Of a stretch of 64,000 bases of DNA, positions 22,149 to 33,162 are shown in pieces. The notes under the pieces were generated by a model, which saw only the letters and a program-made list of their open reading frames with translations, did no database searches and was not told the DNA's origin. The stretch's first letter is position 1. Each line of letters begins with the position of its first letter. The DNA comes from Stenocarpella maydis. Taxonomy: Eukaryota; Ascomycota; Sordariomycetes; Diaporthales; Diaporthaceae. The DNA is taken from NCBI GenBank assembly GCA_002270565.1, contig NQMI01000102.1, forward strand, positions 109,551-173,550, in the 5' to 3' direction. The position numbers were made by a program, and so were the translations under genes.

Positions 22149-25015
22149 GGTGATTTGTAGTTGAGCCTCTGGCTTGTTGTTGGCTCCGATGCGGTAGATT
22201 GTCTCAAACTGGAAAAGGATTCCAGGATTTGCAGATTGTCACGACAGAGGCCTCAGCATATGTCCCAACAAGGGGTCCTCTTTTCCCTTCAGCAAACCAG
22301 TGACGTTGATCAGCAGGCGACCCAGATGACTATCGATGACGTCGTAGCGCGCAGTTGGCCGCAGACGCAAACACGGCCATCCACGATCTGTACTGCGTTT
22401 TGCTATATTATTGTATCAGATTTGTCCAAATTCTTTGTCGCTTGTCCATTTCTTTGGTCTGGCATGGAATATGCCACATGCTTCGGTATCAAGTTGGTCT
22501 ATCTCGGCACTTCCTTAACTATTGACCGAGACTCGACCAAATCACCGGTAATTCTAGTACCTGTGAGCCCCAAGGTTGAAAGTCGTATTTTAGTATTGAC
22601 TAAGTGATCTAACAGACTGCCTTTTCTGTTGTTAGCTACTATCGTGAGGACCGGTGTCGTCCCCTGTTGCGCCACTCCTCGACCTGATAATAGCTACTCC
22701 GTCCAGGAACGGGGACGTTGCCGCGAGCGCTCAGACCAGAGGCTCCCTACCTAATTGCTTGGTTTTGTTTTCAATCTGGGTATAATACCCTTAAAAAAAG
22801 GAACTGCAGCAATTCCTATATATAAAAGCTTAAAGACCTAAGGTGAGATAAGTAGTATAATGCTGATAATAATGAATTTCAATGTACAATAGCCATTAAT
22901 AAAACAGTGATAGCGTTGTGATAAGTACCTAGGTAGGTACCTAGGTAAGTACTCCGCCCATCAGCCTAGTCTACGGCAGTACCTAGGAATGACAAAACAC
23001 CTTGGAAACTCGGTGCTCCAGAAAATAATCCTTTGTGAAGTTCCTTAGGATCTACTCTAGAAAAACTTCAATTTTCAAGGGCTCGAGTTCCACAGTTTTT
23101 GGATTGGTGAGAGTCCTATAGTGCTCATGTAGAAAACGTAGTATCTCCCTGGAGTTGGGCGCAGGGTAAGGAATTTCAATTGGAAGTTTGCATTTAAATC
23201 AACTCATCTTCACCTCAGGCTAGGGGCCGATGGAACTCGACAGACCGTCGACCTCGGGTTGGCTATAAGATTTGTCACTTCAGCCGGGAGATGTTATTTG
23301 CGCCTTCGTTGAACCAGGCGTGACAAGCAAAAATGCGTCTTGGTATCCACATTATAGACTGCATGAAATCGCGACCCTGTACTTGTACGAGGCATGTTAT
23401 CTGAGTATTTATGAATTAAATAATGGCATAGATGACTACCTTGGTGAGAGACAGACCGGAGGAGATGTTGCCCCGGGGTGAGAAGTCCCAGTCAGCGAAA
23501 GGAGCAATGCCCTTGAAGAAGGCCATGATCTATCTGTCAACTCCTTCGTGACGAAGATAACATGCTAAATATGTGAAAGTATTCCTTGACACGGCTTGGC
23601 CTCGGGGATAGAGTCGTCATCGCAATTAAGTGGGATCTAGACAACTGCCCTCACGGGACCAGTTGGGTCCGTAAACAGCTCCGGGGAAGGTGCACAGCGA
23701 GTCGAGTTCACGGATGATTGACATACTCCTTGGCTGAATCTTCATGGCCGCACTCATCAGGAGCAACACCGATGATCAAGCACCAGGCCTCCAGATCAAG
23801 AAACACTACAGCACGTAGTGTTTCGGCGACCTTCCTCCGAACCTCGCAGCTGTAGCAGGCTACCTGACGTCACCAAAATCTTCCCTTGCATGGCAGAGAA
23901 CTTCTACGGCCCATCAGGTTCGTACCGCTTCTTCTTCCGGTGTGCGGAAAGGGGTTTTGGAGGAATAATACTATCAGCCAAGTAGCAGCATAATCGAGTA
24001 CGACCCCTACGTCAAGGATGAAGACGACTGGGACCTAGTCAGGCTCTTCAACCGCACCATAGCCTCCACCTTGGCCCGCTTCGAGGTGGAAATCGACGGG
24101 ACCTCACTCGACTGGTTCACCAAAGACCTAGCACTTTATGCTGTACATAGTGTTCCTGCCCTTACCGCCTCGGCCAACGCATTCCTGTTGGCTTACAACA
24201 TTGACACGAACCCGCCCGTACCCAGGCCGGACTCTGTCGATAAACATGGACACAGATGGTACGAGACCTCTGCCGGGGGGTGGGGGGATATCGCACGCTC
24301 GTGTACATGCTCAATATGGACAGGTGCATGCGGCGGCCGTGGCGAGGGGCTCGGATGTACTAGACCGATGAGTGAGATTGTTCACGAGCTGTTGGTTCGG
24401 CGGCGGGGCGGCGAGAAGGTCCAGAACTGAGAAGGGGGACTAACTAGCAGGTGTCGCGCATCTTTGGGGGAGGACGAGGCTAAGAGATGTTGCCGCGAGA
24501 TGCTCGGCGAAGGGGTCAAGGTCAGCGAACTGGAAAACGTGTTGTCTAGCTTTGTGGTCAAGTCTGGACCACAGCCTGTAGGGCACGATGTTCTGGATTT
24601 TTGAGGCCTCTGGGAGAGTCTGGATCCAGGAACTGTTGTGGGCGCTAAGAAGCACTCGAGGGCTTGGGAAGCAGGCCTGGGGATGGGGACAAGGAATATT
24701 ATGGTACTCGAGGCCTGGGGCTTGCGAGATCCATTTTGAACAGAAACCGAAGCTGGACGCCGTGTGACAAGGGAGAAGTTTGATGTGGGATATTGGCCAA
24801 GATCAAGGGAGAAGGAGCTGGAGAGATTCTGGCAGGCTTTAGAGTTGAAATACGAGCCGAAGTAAGCCTGATTATAAAGAGGATGGGGAAGGATGAAGAG
24901 CGAGACCAGGTCCACCCGAGTATGCCGGCATCATTCGAGCCTCACATGGGCTGATTCTCCCAGAATGGTCTGTAAACAATCAGGAATCTTTAACATATTC
25001 AGACTGGCAGAGGCG
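22149..25015. other. Long gene-poor region
   Basis: No complete gene can be supported. It includes the repeat-like stretch at 22780-22880, CCTAGGTA-type short repeats at 22927-22950, and a protein-like fragment at 23995-24260. Frames at 24382-24915 on the minus strand overlap and disagree. Confidence 0.4.
23995..24260 (+). pseudogene. Possible gene fragment
   Basis: One frame reads like real protein: EYDPYVKDEDDWDLVRLFNR runs into ARFEVEIDGTSLDWFTKDLAL and ends near PPVPRPDSVD, with balanced amino-acid use and GC-rich third positions. The frame is closed soon upstream, and downstream it turns into low-information sequence. No family was recognised, so it could be an exon of a missed gene or a decayed one. 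Confidence 0.25.
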
Positions 25016-25786
25016 TCATGTGTTAGGCCTCGCCTTCGAGGCCTCATCACGGATGGTGTCCCTGACCTTTGACAAATACAGCTCCCCTTTCTGGCCCCAG
25101 CCCTTCTGCCCCTTCGCAACGTCTGGCCGGAACTTCTCATACATGTGAAATGCCCTCGCATCCAGCTCGTCTTCCCTTCCCCTCCAGCTCTGCAAGCCCT
25201 CCAGCATCGCGGCCTTCGCCCTTCCATAGCTCTCGGCCGAGCCGTACTTCCTCATCAGGTTGACCTCTCGCGTCTTCTTAGGCTTCCCCTTCACGACAAC
25301 GCTGTCGTCCTTGATCGTCATGGGGAAACCCATGACCTCGACCGTCGGGAGATGATGATCCCCTTTCTTGTCCTGCTTCTCAGAAAGATCCCCCCTGGGC
25401 TCCGCTGGTGGCGCGACTTTCCCAATCGACCGGCCCTTGGCGATGGCCGTGATGGTGGCTATGCTGCTCCCTATGCCGAGGCACAGCTCCCAGGAGAAAT
25501 CAGGATGCAGGAACCGGGCGACGCACGCACCCCAGAGCTCGAGCACGGGGGCGCGGTTGATGATGATGGGTCTCTCCTGCCCGTCGGCGGCCTTGGCCCA
25601 GGTCTCGGCCTGCCTGAGGTTACTGTCCCTAGCCTGTTCTGGGCCCTTGGAGGTGCGAGAGTGCTTGGTAGGCCTGACACCGCCGGCCTTATTGTCGTCG
25701 GCGGCTCTGCGCTTCTTTGCTTCGCCGTTTGCCCGGGGCAACTCGGGCCTTGCTGTGCCTGCCGAGGTCTTCTTACGGGGTGGCAT
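25016..25786 (-). CDS. Lysine-rich, probably nuclear conserved fungal protein, unknown function
   Basis: Single exon, 256 aa from the ATG at 25786. The frame is open 30 codons further, but MPPRKKTSAGT is a more natural start. The first ~60 residues are basic and low complexity with EAKKRRAADD, a likely nuclear signal. The central part has a more ordered block (PVLELWGACVARFLHPDFSW followed by a small-residue helix and AKGRSIGK). The C-terminal part is helical and charged (MRKYGSAESYGRAKAAMLEG; HMYEKFRPDVAKG). I recognise no named domain. The opposite-strand frames are GC shadows. Codon use and the ordered middle support a real gene. Confidence 0.6.
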   Translation of the reverse strand: MPPRKKTSAGTARPELPRANGEAKKRRAADDNKAGGVRPTKHSRTSKGPEQARDSNLRQAETWAKAADGQERPIIINRAPVLELWGACVARFLHPDFSWELCLGIGSSIATITAIAKGRSIGKVAPPAEPRGDLSEKQDKKGDHHLPTVEVMGFPMTIKDDSVVVKGKPKKTREVNLMRKYGSAESYGRAKAAMLEGLQSWRGREDELDARAFHMYEKFRPDVAKGQKGWGQKGELYLSKVRDTIRDEASKARPNT

Positions 25787-27483
25787 CTCGGGAGCAGTGA
25801 ATGGATGGGTCGGGCAGCTAGCTGATAACAGCACAATGATTCGAGGCTCGACCGAATGGGTTGGTAGCAAAACCACAGCGAACTATCCTTGCGGAGAGGA
25901 GCTGTTGCAGTTCTGGTGCCATGGGAGGCCATCAGGCTGACGTCACGGCCTCGAGCTTGAACCCAATGACAAAGACGGCTGGTCTTGACCTCCTGGCAGG
26001 ACTCGGCAGGTCCATGGCTAGATGGGTTTACCTCTAGAGTTTGCTCCTGGTACGATAGTGTGCTGGGGGAGGGTGGTGGGGAGGGTGCGCTGCAAATCTG
26101 TGTTGTGCCACCAAAGCCTGACAGTGTAGCTGATTGGAAGCTGACAGTTGGTGACCAACGGGATTGTCCAACTGGCGCAGCGTTGGACACCTACTATACC
26201 CTGTGTAGGATTTAGAGGTTGATGGCTACTCGCGCCAGAGACACCAATTTAGAAAGACTCGAGCTATTGTGTGTCCTATAGCGGTCTAAGTGCCCCTTGG
26301 CCACCGCCCACCTCAATCCTCTGGCGTGCTCCTTCACTTTGCAGATGGGTCATGAAGACATCCTGGCCTTTCTGGGGGTGACATCAATGTGCTTGTGGGC
26401 TGCGTCGTTGGACACATGTGATAAGAGACAAAGATGCCGTGGTGACCATGACAGTGTGCGCATTGGTGACCCACATATACTCTGATACGAGCAGCCTTCT
26501 TGGCATTGACCTCGAAAAGGGCCGTGGCATCCTCGCGGACGTGGTGAGTTCAAGGTAACGTTAATATCCCCGAGGTAACCATACGTAAGTCCGGTCATAA
26601 AACGCCGGGGACAAGATCAATCTGATAAGATGTGTGGTGAGGCAGGATCATACGACACCTCGGAGCCGACACGTGCGTCGTCGGCCCCCAAGATCTGGGG
26701 GATCTGGGTGACGGCAACCAGGCAGATGGATGGGACCCTGATGTCCCCTCCCCGCAAGATGGGCCAATAGGGCTGGCGGGCAACATGCTCAGTTCTCGGA
26801 ACCGGGCTCGGGGCGGGCTTCGTGAATGCCGTTTGTGCCGGGTCAGGTCAGACGGACAGATCAGACAAGCCGGTCCCTGGAGCTAGCAGGATGGAGGATC
26901 TGGCCAAGCCTTCAGGGCAGGCAGCTGGCAGGCTGTCGGGCTGGCTCACTGCTGAGACGGGCTACGCTATTGAGATCGGCGAGAAATTCTCGGTGCAGGT
27001 CCAGGTGACGGACGGTTGCATCCTGCAGCTATCGACCCGATAGGAGGCACTCTCTGAGGCTGGACGGTGGTTCCCAATGGGAGGGCGTCTGTCAGCCACC
27101 AAGACTGAGACCCATGCAACGGAGCGAAGAGTCCTGGGAGGTCCCTGTAGCGGGGTGAGATGCGAAGCCGGCTTCTTTTCTTCGCTAGTGCAGTGTAGAC
27201 GACGCAGGAAACGCGCTAGCGAGTGGCAGCGGCGGCGCAGCTCGTCCGAGGCATCCGTTCCGGCCTGTTTGCCGCAGACTTCAGGCCGGCATGATAGGGC
27301 GATGATGGTCGTCATCATCGCAGAGACGTGTGACAGCCTGACACCCCCCTTGGATTTTGCCTGGGGCGCATGCTGTTGGTGGCCTTGGTCCCGGTGAGGA
27401 CAGATTGACAGGCTTTCTGGACAGGGAGGCTTGTCTGTATGCACTTTGAAGTCCATGTTGTCTCAACCTGGTTCTCACCCCGT

Positions 27484-27585
27484 CTTGTAAGCAGTAATTA
27501 CTGGTCGTGGGGCCGAGAGAATTTCAAAATACTGAATCCACATTTGGTGTCGATGCGAGCCAATTGACTAGACATCCTTTGCTCT
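27484..27585 (+). repeat. 102-bp duplicate, left of gap
   Basis: Identical to 27625-27726 and placed just before the N run; the two copies almost certainly represent one locus. Confidence 0.85.
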
Positions 27586-27600
27586 CTTTTTGGCACTGGA

Positions 27601-27624
27601 NNNNNNNNNNNNNNNNNNNNNNNN
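27601..27624. other. Assembly gap (24 N)
   Basis: A run of 24 N flanked by a perfect 102-bp direct repeat. The right copy leads into poly-T and poly-C tracts that would stall sequencing. Confidence 0.95.
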
Positions 27625-27726
27625 CTTGTAAGCAGTAATTACTGGTCGTGGGGCCGAGAGAATTTCAAAATACTGAATCCACATTTGGTGTCGATGCGAG
27701 CCAATTGACTAGACATCCTTTGCTCT
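27625..27726 (+). repeat. 102-bp duplicate, right of gap
   Basis: Same sequence as 27484-27585. The left copy then continues CTTTTTGGCACTGGA, while the right continues into a long T run. Confidence 0.85.
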
Positions 27727-28648
27727 GTTTTTTTTTTTTTTTTTTTTTGTGTCCCCCCCCCCCTCTTTTTTTTTCTTTGTCCAGAAGTGGGATATTGGAC
27801 CATGACTGTTAGTATGCTTCTTGTTATGGAAAGGAAGAAGAAGATGCTGGTTGTCCAACCTTGCGTACCTCCCCCTCCCCCTGTTCCGAGTCCTCCCTGC
27901 AAGTGTTCCCGGTATGTTTTCATGCGGCCAACCAGGAGGGCACATACCCCTGCTGCCCCCACCCAGAGCCAGGATGGGGTACGGCAGGTGCAGCCTCTAC
28001 AGTAGTACCAGCAGTCCTACAGCCGAGCAAGCAGGAGGCAAGCAAGGACTGCAGGTGTTTGTGACTCGTTGACTCCGAATTCCACATCCCCAAAACCCGA
28101 TGCCATTTTCAATATTATTACCCTCTACATTTCTCGCCCTCCCACGCCTCTGCTCGTTCTCACTCCTGCTTCACTCCTACACTCCAAAAAAAAAAAAATC
28201 CCGTCCCTTCAAAAAGGTCACACACCTAATATCTGAATAGCGCGTTTGTTTGATGTCTTCGTTGGCATCAAATGAACCTGCAGTTGCGCTTTCATTTCTT
28301 CCCTCGAGTAAGTTCGGTCCAGCCCACACCCACTCTTCGTTTCTTTCCCCGTCGGTTCCACCCGAGTCCATGACGTTCTCCTGCTGTGCATACGCCTCGA
28401 CGATGTTTTTGTCAATTAAAAAAAAAAAAATTTTTTTTTTTTTGGGGTGCACGAGTAACGACCACCAACATCGTCCAGGCACGGCACATCTACCCCCACA
28501 TGCATTTTCTCATGACGACCTCCCGATTGTTACTCTATCCTTCTCTAACCCAATGTCAACGTCAAAATCACCTACCTGCCCAATGCACGCATTGCTGACT
28601 GGAATCCACCACTTCCCTTAGTCCCCCCACTCTAAAGGCTTCACCTAA

Positions 28649-31600
28649 ATGCCTGGATCTATCTACAACAACTTATACACGAACTTTATCCGTTCTGGGT
28701 TCACAAAATCCTTCACCCACGGCTACGCTCAGTCTGTCGTAGCTGCCACCCACCCTCATGTTCTAAACTCCCAGAACCGGCCGTCTTTTGCGGCCCGGAA
28801 ACGCCAGACCACAAACCGTCTCAGTCGCCTCCAGCAGCTCCAGAGCGCCTTCCACACCAGCGCCCACCACTCCTCCAGCCTCCCCACCGAGCATCGCCAC
28901 GAGAAGCTCGCCAACAACCATGGAGGCCTAGACGCCTACTTCGAGAACCTGCAGCAGAAGCAGGCCACCGACGATGCAGAAGAGGAGTGGGTCCAGTACC
29001 GTTTCCAGGACAAGATCGAGTGGAAGCCCACGCCCGCTTCTATCCTGCTTGGCTCTGACCCTCGCGTGCTCGAGGCAGAGGGGGCCGACGAGGATGCCGC
29101 CAGCGAGTCTGCCTTCTCGGAAGAGGAGCAGGCCGCCCTCGCACACATCGATGCTGCTCTGTCCAAGGAGATCGAGGCCCGCCAACAATCGACCGGCGAC
29201 GCCGCCGCCGCGTCCAGGGTGCCCACTCCTGCCCCTCATAATGTCGCTGAGCCTCTCTCCCCGGCAAGCGTCGCCCGTTCCGTCACGCCGCCGGTCGATC
29301 CACAATCCCAGAGCTACGCCGACCATCTCACCAAGCTCTCCGAGGCCGGACGATATGCCGAGATCCCAGCTGTCTTCGAGGCCATGTTGGTGGCCAGCAT
29401 ACAGCCCCTGACCACCTCTTACAATGCGCTTCTCATGGCTGCCATCCATCTTCCCGCCGAGAAGATCGAGATTGTCTCCAAGGCGTTGGATGTCTACACC
29501 GACATGATGCGCCGAAAGGTCGCGCCAGACAGCGACACCTATAACATCCTCGTCGGTCTACTGGCCGCCCGGTCACTCGAGGTTTCTTCTCTGAAGAAGA
29601 GGCTCGAGGACAAGCGTGTCCGGTATGGTGGTATGGACGAGCCTGGCAAGTTTATGCTCGCCTCTTCCGAGCTCGAGCACGCCATTCTCTGCGAGGACGA
29701 CCGCCTGGACCTGGCCATCAAGCTCTTCAAGAAATCGGTTGCCTGCCAGAGGGATGTGTTTGCGCCAGAGACCTACCACCAGCTGATCTCGGCATGCGCC
29801 CAGTCTGGTCGCGTCTCCGATATGCTCCGCCTCTACGAGCACATGGAGACCAACAAGGCCACACCGTTCGCTGCGACATTTCCTGCCATGATCACGGCCT
29901 TTGCCAACTGTGGAGACCTGGTCAGCGCTGTCGAGTGCTACAGCGAATACCGCTCGCTTGCCATCGCCAATGACAACGGCCAGCCAACACTCAACGATCG
30001 TCTCGATGCTCAGGTCTATGCCTCCGTCATCAACGCCTACGTCGTCTCGGACAAGGTCGAAGGTGCCATGAAGTTCTACAAGAAGATCCTTCTCGAGTAT
30101 GGCGTGCGAGCCGCCAGCATCAAAGATGCTATCATCAGCCTCGGTTTCGTCAAGGGCCTGGTCCACCGCGGTGTCTACCACGAAGCTCTCCGTTGGGCTC
30201 AGACTATCGAGGACGACTCGCGGGCCCAGTCTATGGCTGAGCTCACAGTGGCTTCCGCGGACAATGGCGACAAGCACACGGCCGTCGCCGCGTTCGCGAA
30301 CATCCCCATCACCTTCAGCGATATCGCCACTCCAGCAGCGGCCCTCTTGGCACTCAGCATCCGTGGTGGTGAGGTGATGGAGGCATGGCGGTATTGGCAA
30401 GTTCTCAGTAGCCCTGAGACTGTTGTAAATGCCTCGTTTATCGAGCCCACTGCCATGTACGCTGTCGCCTTGATTGGCTCTGGACAGGTTGTCGAGGGTC
30501 TGAATGAGGCCGAGGCAATGTTCCACCGGATACGCGCATCCAACCCGGACGACGCACACCTGGCAGCCGAGGTCGAGGAGGGCATGGACCTTGTCTCTCG
30601 CTACATGACATCTCGAGGCATCACCGATCCTCGAGAAATGGCAACCTCTCAAACCAGCGCCCCCTCACCGTACCAGTCAACCCCTTCCGTCTCAAGCTAC
30701 GAAGACACCTTCGATCCATATGCGCACAACACCGACTTCAAAGGCTCGTCGCTCATATCCGATGAGCTCGAAGGTGCCCACGGTCGCAAGGGTCCCAAGC
30801 TGAATGACGCGCTCGCCCGGTTCCGCAACACGCGTCGGGCTGGCCGCCACCCGCGCTACATCACGTATGCGAAGCTCATCTCGGCTGCCGCTCGTGAGGG
30901 CAAAATGGACACGTGCAACGACATCCTCAACATGGCTCGTACCGATGTTCCCTTGCTGTCTCAATATGCCGTCGTTCGTTATGGATGGTCATCTATCCTG
31001 GACTCAATGGTCGGCGCTTGCCTCAGCCTTGGCCACAGGGCTCAGGCCGAGCAATACCACCAGGAGCTGCTGGACATGGGCGCCACCCCATCCGCCAACA
31101 CCTTCGGCCTGTACATCACCACTCTCAAGGAGTCTACCAAGACCTTTGACGAGGCTTCCGAGGCTGTCAAGATCTTCCACCGCGCCAAGGCTGAAGGTGT
31201 CGAGCCGAGTTCCTTCCTCTACAATGCCCTCATTGGCAAGTTAGGCAAGGCCCGCCGCATCGATGACTGTCTGTTCTTCTTTGCTGAGATGCGCGCCCTT
31301 GGTATCAAGCCCACATCTGTCACCTACGGCACCATCGTCAACGCTCTCTGCCGGGTGTCTGACGTCAAGTTCGCCGAGGAGCTCTTCGATGAGATGGAGG
31401 CTATGCCAAACTACAAGGCTCGGCCTGCGCCGTACAACAGCATGATGCAGTTCTTCCTGACCACCAAGCGCGACAAGTCCAAGGTCTTGGCGTACTACGC
31501 ACGCATGAAGGCCAGGGGCATCTCCCCCACCGCCCACACTTACAAGCTGCTCGTTGATACACACGCGACTCTTGAGCCTGTCGATATGCAGGCTGCCGAA

Positions 31601-32128
31601 TCTGTTCTGGACAGCATCCGCGCCGCCGGCGGCAAGCCCGAGCCGGTGCACTACGCTTCGTTGATCCATGCCCGAGGTTGTGTTCTTCACGACATGGCCG
31701 CAGCCCGGAAGACCTTTGACGGAGTCATCAACGACCGCAGTATTCCTGCGACTGCGTCCCTGTTTCAGGCTCTGTTCGAGAGTATGGTGGCCAACCACTG
31801 TGTTTCTGACACCGAACCGCTGCTCATGGAGATGCGCCGACGGAAAGTCGAACTCACTCCTTACATCGCCAACACTCTGATCCACGGCTGGGCCTCGGAG
31901 GGAAACATCGCCCGTGCCGAGGACATCTACGGCGCTGTCGGACGTGACCGTCGCGAGCCCAGCACGTACGAAGCGATGACTCGCGCATATCTTGCTGTCC
32001 AGGATAAGGACAAGGCCAGATATACCGTGTCGGAGATGATGGGCCGGGGCTACCCCAGTGCCGTTGTCGCCAAGGTGATGGAGCTTGTTGGTGGCGGTGA
32101 TCACGAGCTTGCAGTCGCGGCTGTTTAA
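28649..32128 (+). CDS. Mitochondrial pentatricopeptide repeat (PPR) protein, Cya5/Pet309-like
   Basis: Single open frame of 1159 aa with ATG. The N-terminal ~75 residues are rich in Arg, Ser and Asn without a run of acids, and contain RLQQLQSAFHTSAHHS, a typical mitochondrial presequence end. Scattered PPR units are visible, for example TTSYNALLMAAI, DSDTYNILVGLL, ETYHQLISACAQSGRVSDML and SFLYNALIGKLGKARRIDD. SVTYGTIVNALCRVSDVKFA, HTYKLLVDTHATL and PYIANTLIHGWASEGNI follow; they are denser in the second half. PPR proteins bind organellar RNA. Size and a C-terminal end like TYEAMTRAYLAVQDKDKA recall the Cya5/Pet309 group that supports COX1 mRNA translation. PPR family is sure; the Cya5 assignment is moderate. 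Confidence 0.9.
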   Translation: MPGSIYNNLYTNFIRSGFTKSFTHGYAQSVVAATHPHVLNSQNRPSFAARKRQTTNRLSRLQQLQSAFHTSAHHSSSLPTEHRHEKLANNHGGLDAYFENLQQKQATDDAEEEWVQYRFQDKIEWKPTPASILLGSDPRVLEAEGADEDAASESAFSEEEQAALAHIDAALSKEIEARQQSTGDAAAASRVPTPAPHNVAEPLSPASVARSVTPPVDPQSQSYADHLTKLSEAGRYAEIPAVFEAMLVASIQPLTTSYNALLMAAIHLPAEKIEIVSKALDVYTDMMRRKVAPDSDTYNILVGLLAARSLEVSSLKKRLEDKRVRYGGMDEPGKFMLASSELEHAILCEDDRLDLAIKLFKKSVACQRDVFAPETYHQLISACAQSGRVSDMLRLYEHMETNKATPFAATFPAMITAFANCGDLVSAVECYSEYRSLAIANDNGQPTLNDRLDAQVYASVINAYVVSDKVEGAMKFYKKILLEYGVRAASIKDAIISLGFVKGLVHRGVYHEALRWAQTIEDDSRAQSMAELTVASADNGDKHTAVAAFANIPITFSDIATPAAALLALSIRGGEVMEAWRYWQVLSSPETVVNASFIEPTAMYAVALIGSGQVVEGLNEAEAMFHRIRASNPDDAHLAAEVEEGMDLVSRYMTSRGITDPREMATSQTSAPSPYQSTPSVSSYEDTFDPYAHNTDFKGSSLISDELEGAHGRKGPKLNDALARFRNTRRAGRHPRYITYAKLISAAAREGKMDTCNDILNMARTDVPLLSQYAVVRYGWSSILDSMVGACLSLGHRAQAEQYHQELLDMGATPSANTFGLYITTLKESTKTFDEASEAVKIFHRAKAEGVEPSSFLYNALIGKLGKARRIDDCLFFFAEMRALGIKPTSVTYGTIVNALCRVSDVKFAEELFDEMEAMPNYKARPAPYNSMMQFFLTTKRDKSKVLAYYARMKARGISPTAHTYKLLVDTHATLEPVDMQAAESVLDSIRAAGGKPEPVHYASLIHARGCVLHDMAAARKTFDGVINDRSIPATASLFQALFESMVANHCVSDTEPLLMEMRRRKVELTPYIANTLIHGWASEGNIARAEDIYGAVGRDRREPSTYEAMTRAYLAVQDKDKARYTVSEMMGRGYPSAVVAKVMELVGGGDHELAVAAV

Positions 32129-33162
32129 GTCGCCCACCCGAGGATACGCATTCCTCGGCTGTATCGTACTTCTATTTCCTTGTGTCGAGCCTCTTATTTG
32201 CTGCCTTGTTTGATACCCCTATTTACGGTGCGTGGGACAACAAGGGGGGAATGACGACGGACAAGAAACACGGTCCGGTGGACATACAAGAGCAAGGGAG
32301 TGTCTGTGACCCCATGAGGCCGGCACGTGTCAACAATTTCGTTTCTTGTCCTATTTTCCTATGTCTTGTCATTACAGCGGGCGTTGGTGTGGTGAAAACT
32401 GGTTCTAAGCGGCCGCGCCCACGAGGCATACTGGCTGGTGGATATCCTGGGATGGAATGGTCGGTCTGGTCTGGTTGCCCTGCCTGGTAAGGTATCATCG
32501 TCATGTACGGACGGGAAGGCAAGTCCGACATGGGAACATTTTTGCTTTTGTTTTTCAGGTTTTCGAAGCGGTTGAGGCACGATCCTCCTGCTCGCATCTG
32601 TCGCCACTGGCGGCGCATAGACGAATCTCTACTCTGCATATCAGCAAAGCCAAGAACATGGACATATTAAAACAAGCGATGGGCGAACGGGGAAATGGGA
32701 TTTTCGGCATGGCGGCTGGTCTCGGGTTGGTCGGTCGGTCGGTCGGTTGGTCATCAATTCTGGATGAGGTGGTGGGTAGGGAAATGTTTTACTCGGATGA
32801 GTTTACGGCAGGCATCTAGAGATGGTGGGCCGGCGATGCCGAGACGCCCGGAGCAGGCCATGTCGCCTGTGTATATTACATAGAACCAACCATCGGTGGT
32901 AATGATTCAATGTCCGTGTAGAGTCCCGGAGAGACATGATACAAACGCCTCTTGCGTTCGGTCCTACGGCACAAGGCCCCTGATGTCTGCGATCTACACC
33001 GTTTTGGATGGGTATCTCTCGCGCCGAAAAATCATTCCTTGCGGCGAACCCGGGCAACAGAACAACATTTTATGTACATGAGCGAAACCGGGACAAGACA
33101 CGGAAACCAATCACCATCACTAAATTCGTTTGCTATATACATGTCCAACCCCTGCCCCTTTT
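32129..33162. other. Convergent intergenic region
   Basis: Holds the 3' ends of the PPR gene and of DBP7. No coding signal; a TCGG repeat (GGTCGGTCGGTCGGTCGG) lies at about 32728-32747. Confidence 0.5.

Larger units (their letters stand above)
25787..28648. other. Intergenic, with a sequencing gap and homopolymers
   Basis: No supportable gene in 2.9 kb. It holds the 24-N gap with duplicated flanks, long poly-T/poly-C runs at 27727-27775, a poly-A run at 28186-28198, and an A12/T13 hairpin at 28419-28443. The last few hundred bases are the promoter and leader of the PPR gene. Confidence 0.4.

Noticed and set aside
28419..28443. A12/T13 hairpin as a terminator
   Set aside because: It lies upstream of the PPR gene start in a fungal genome, where rho-independent terminators do not apply; a homopolymer artefact is as likely.
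29573..30652. 359-aa minus-strand frame opposite the PPR gene
   Set aside because: Antisense shadow without domain resemblance; the PPR frame has clear repeat motifs.
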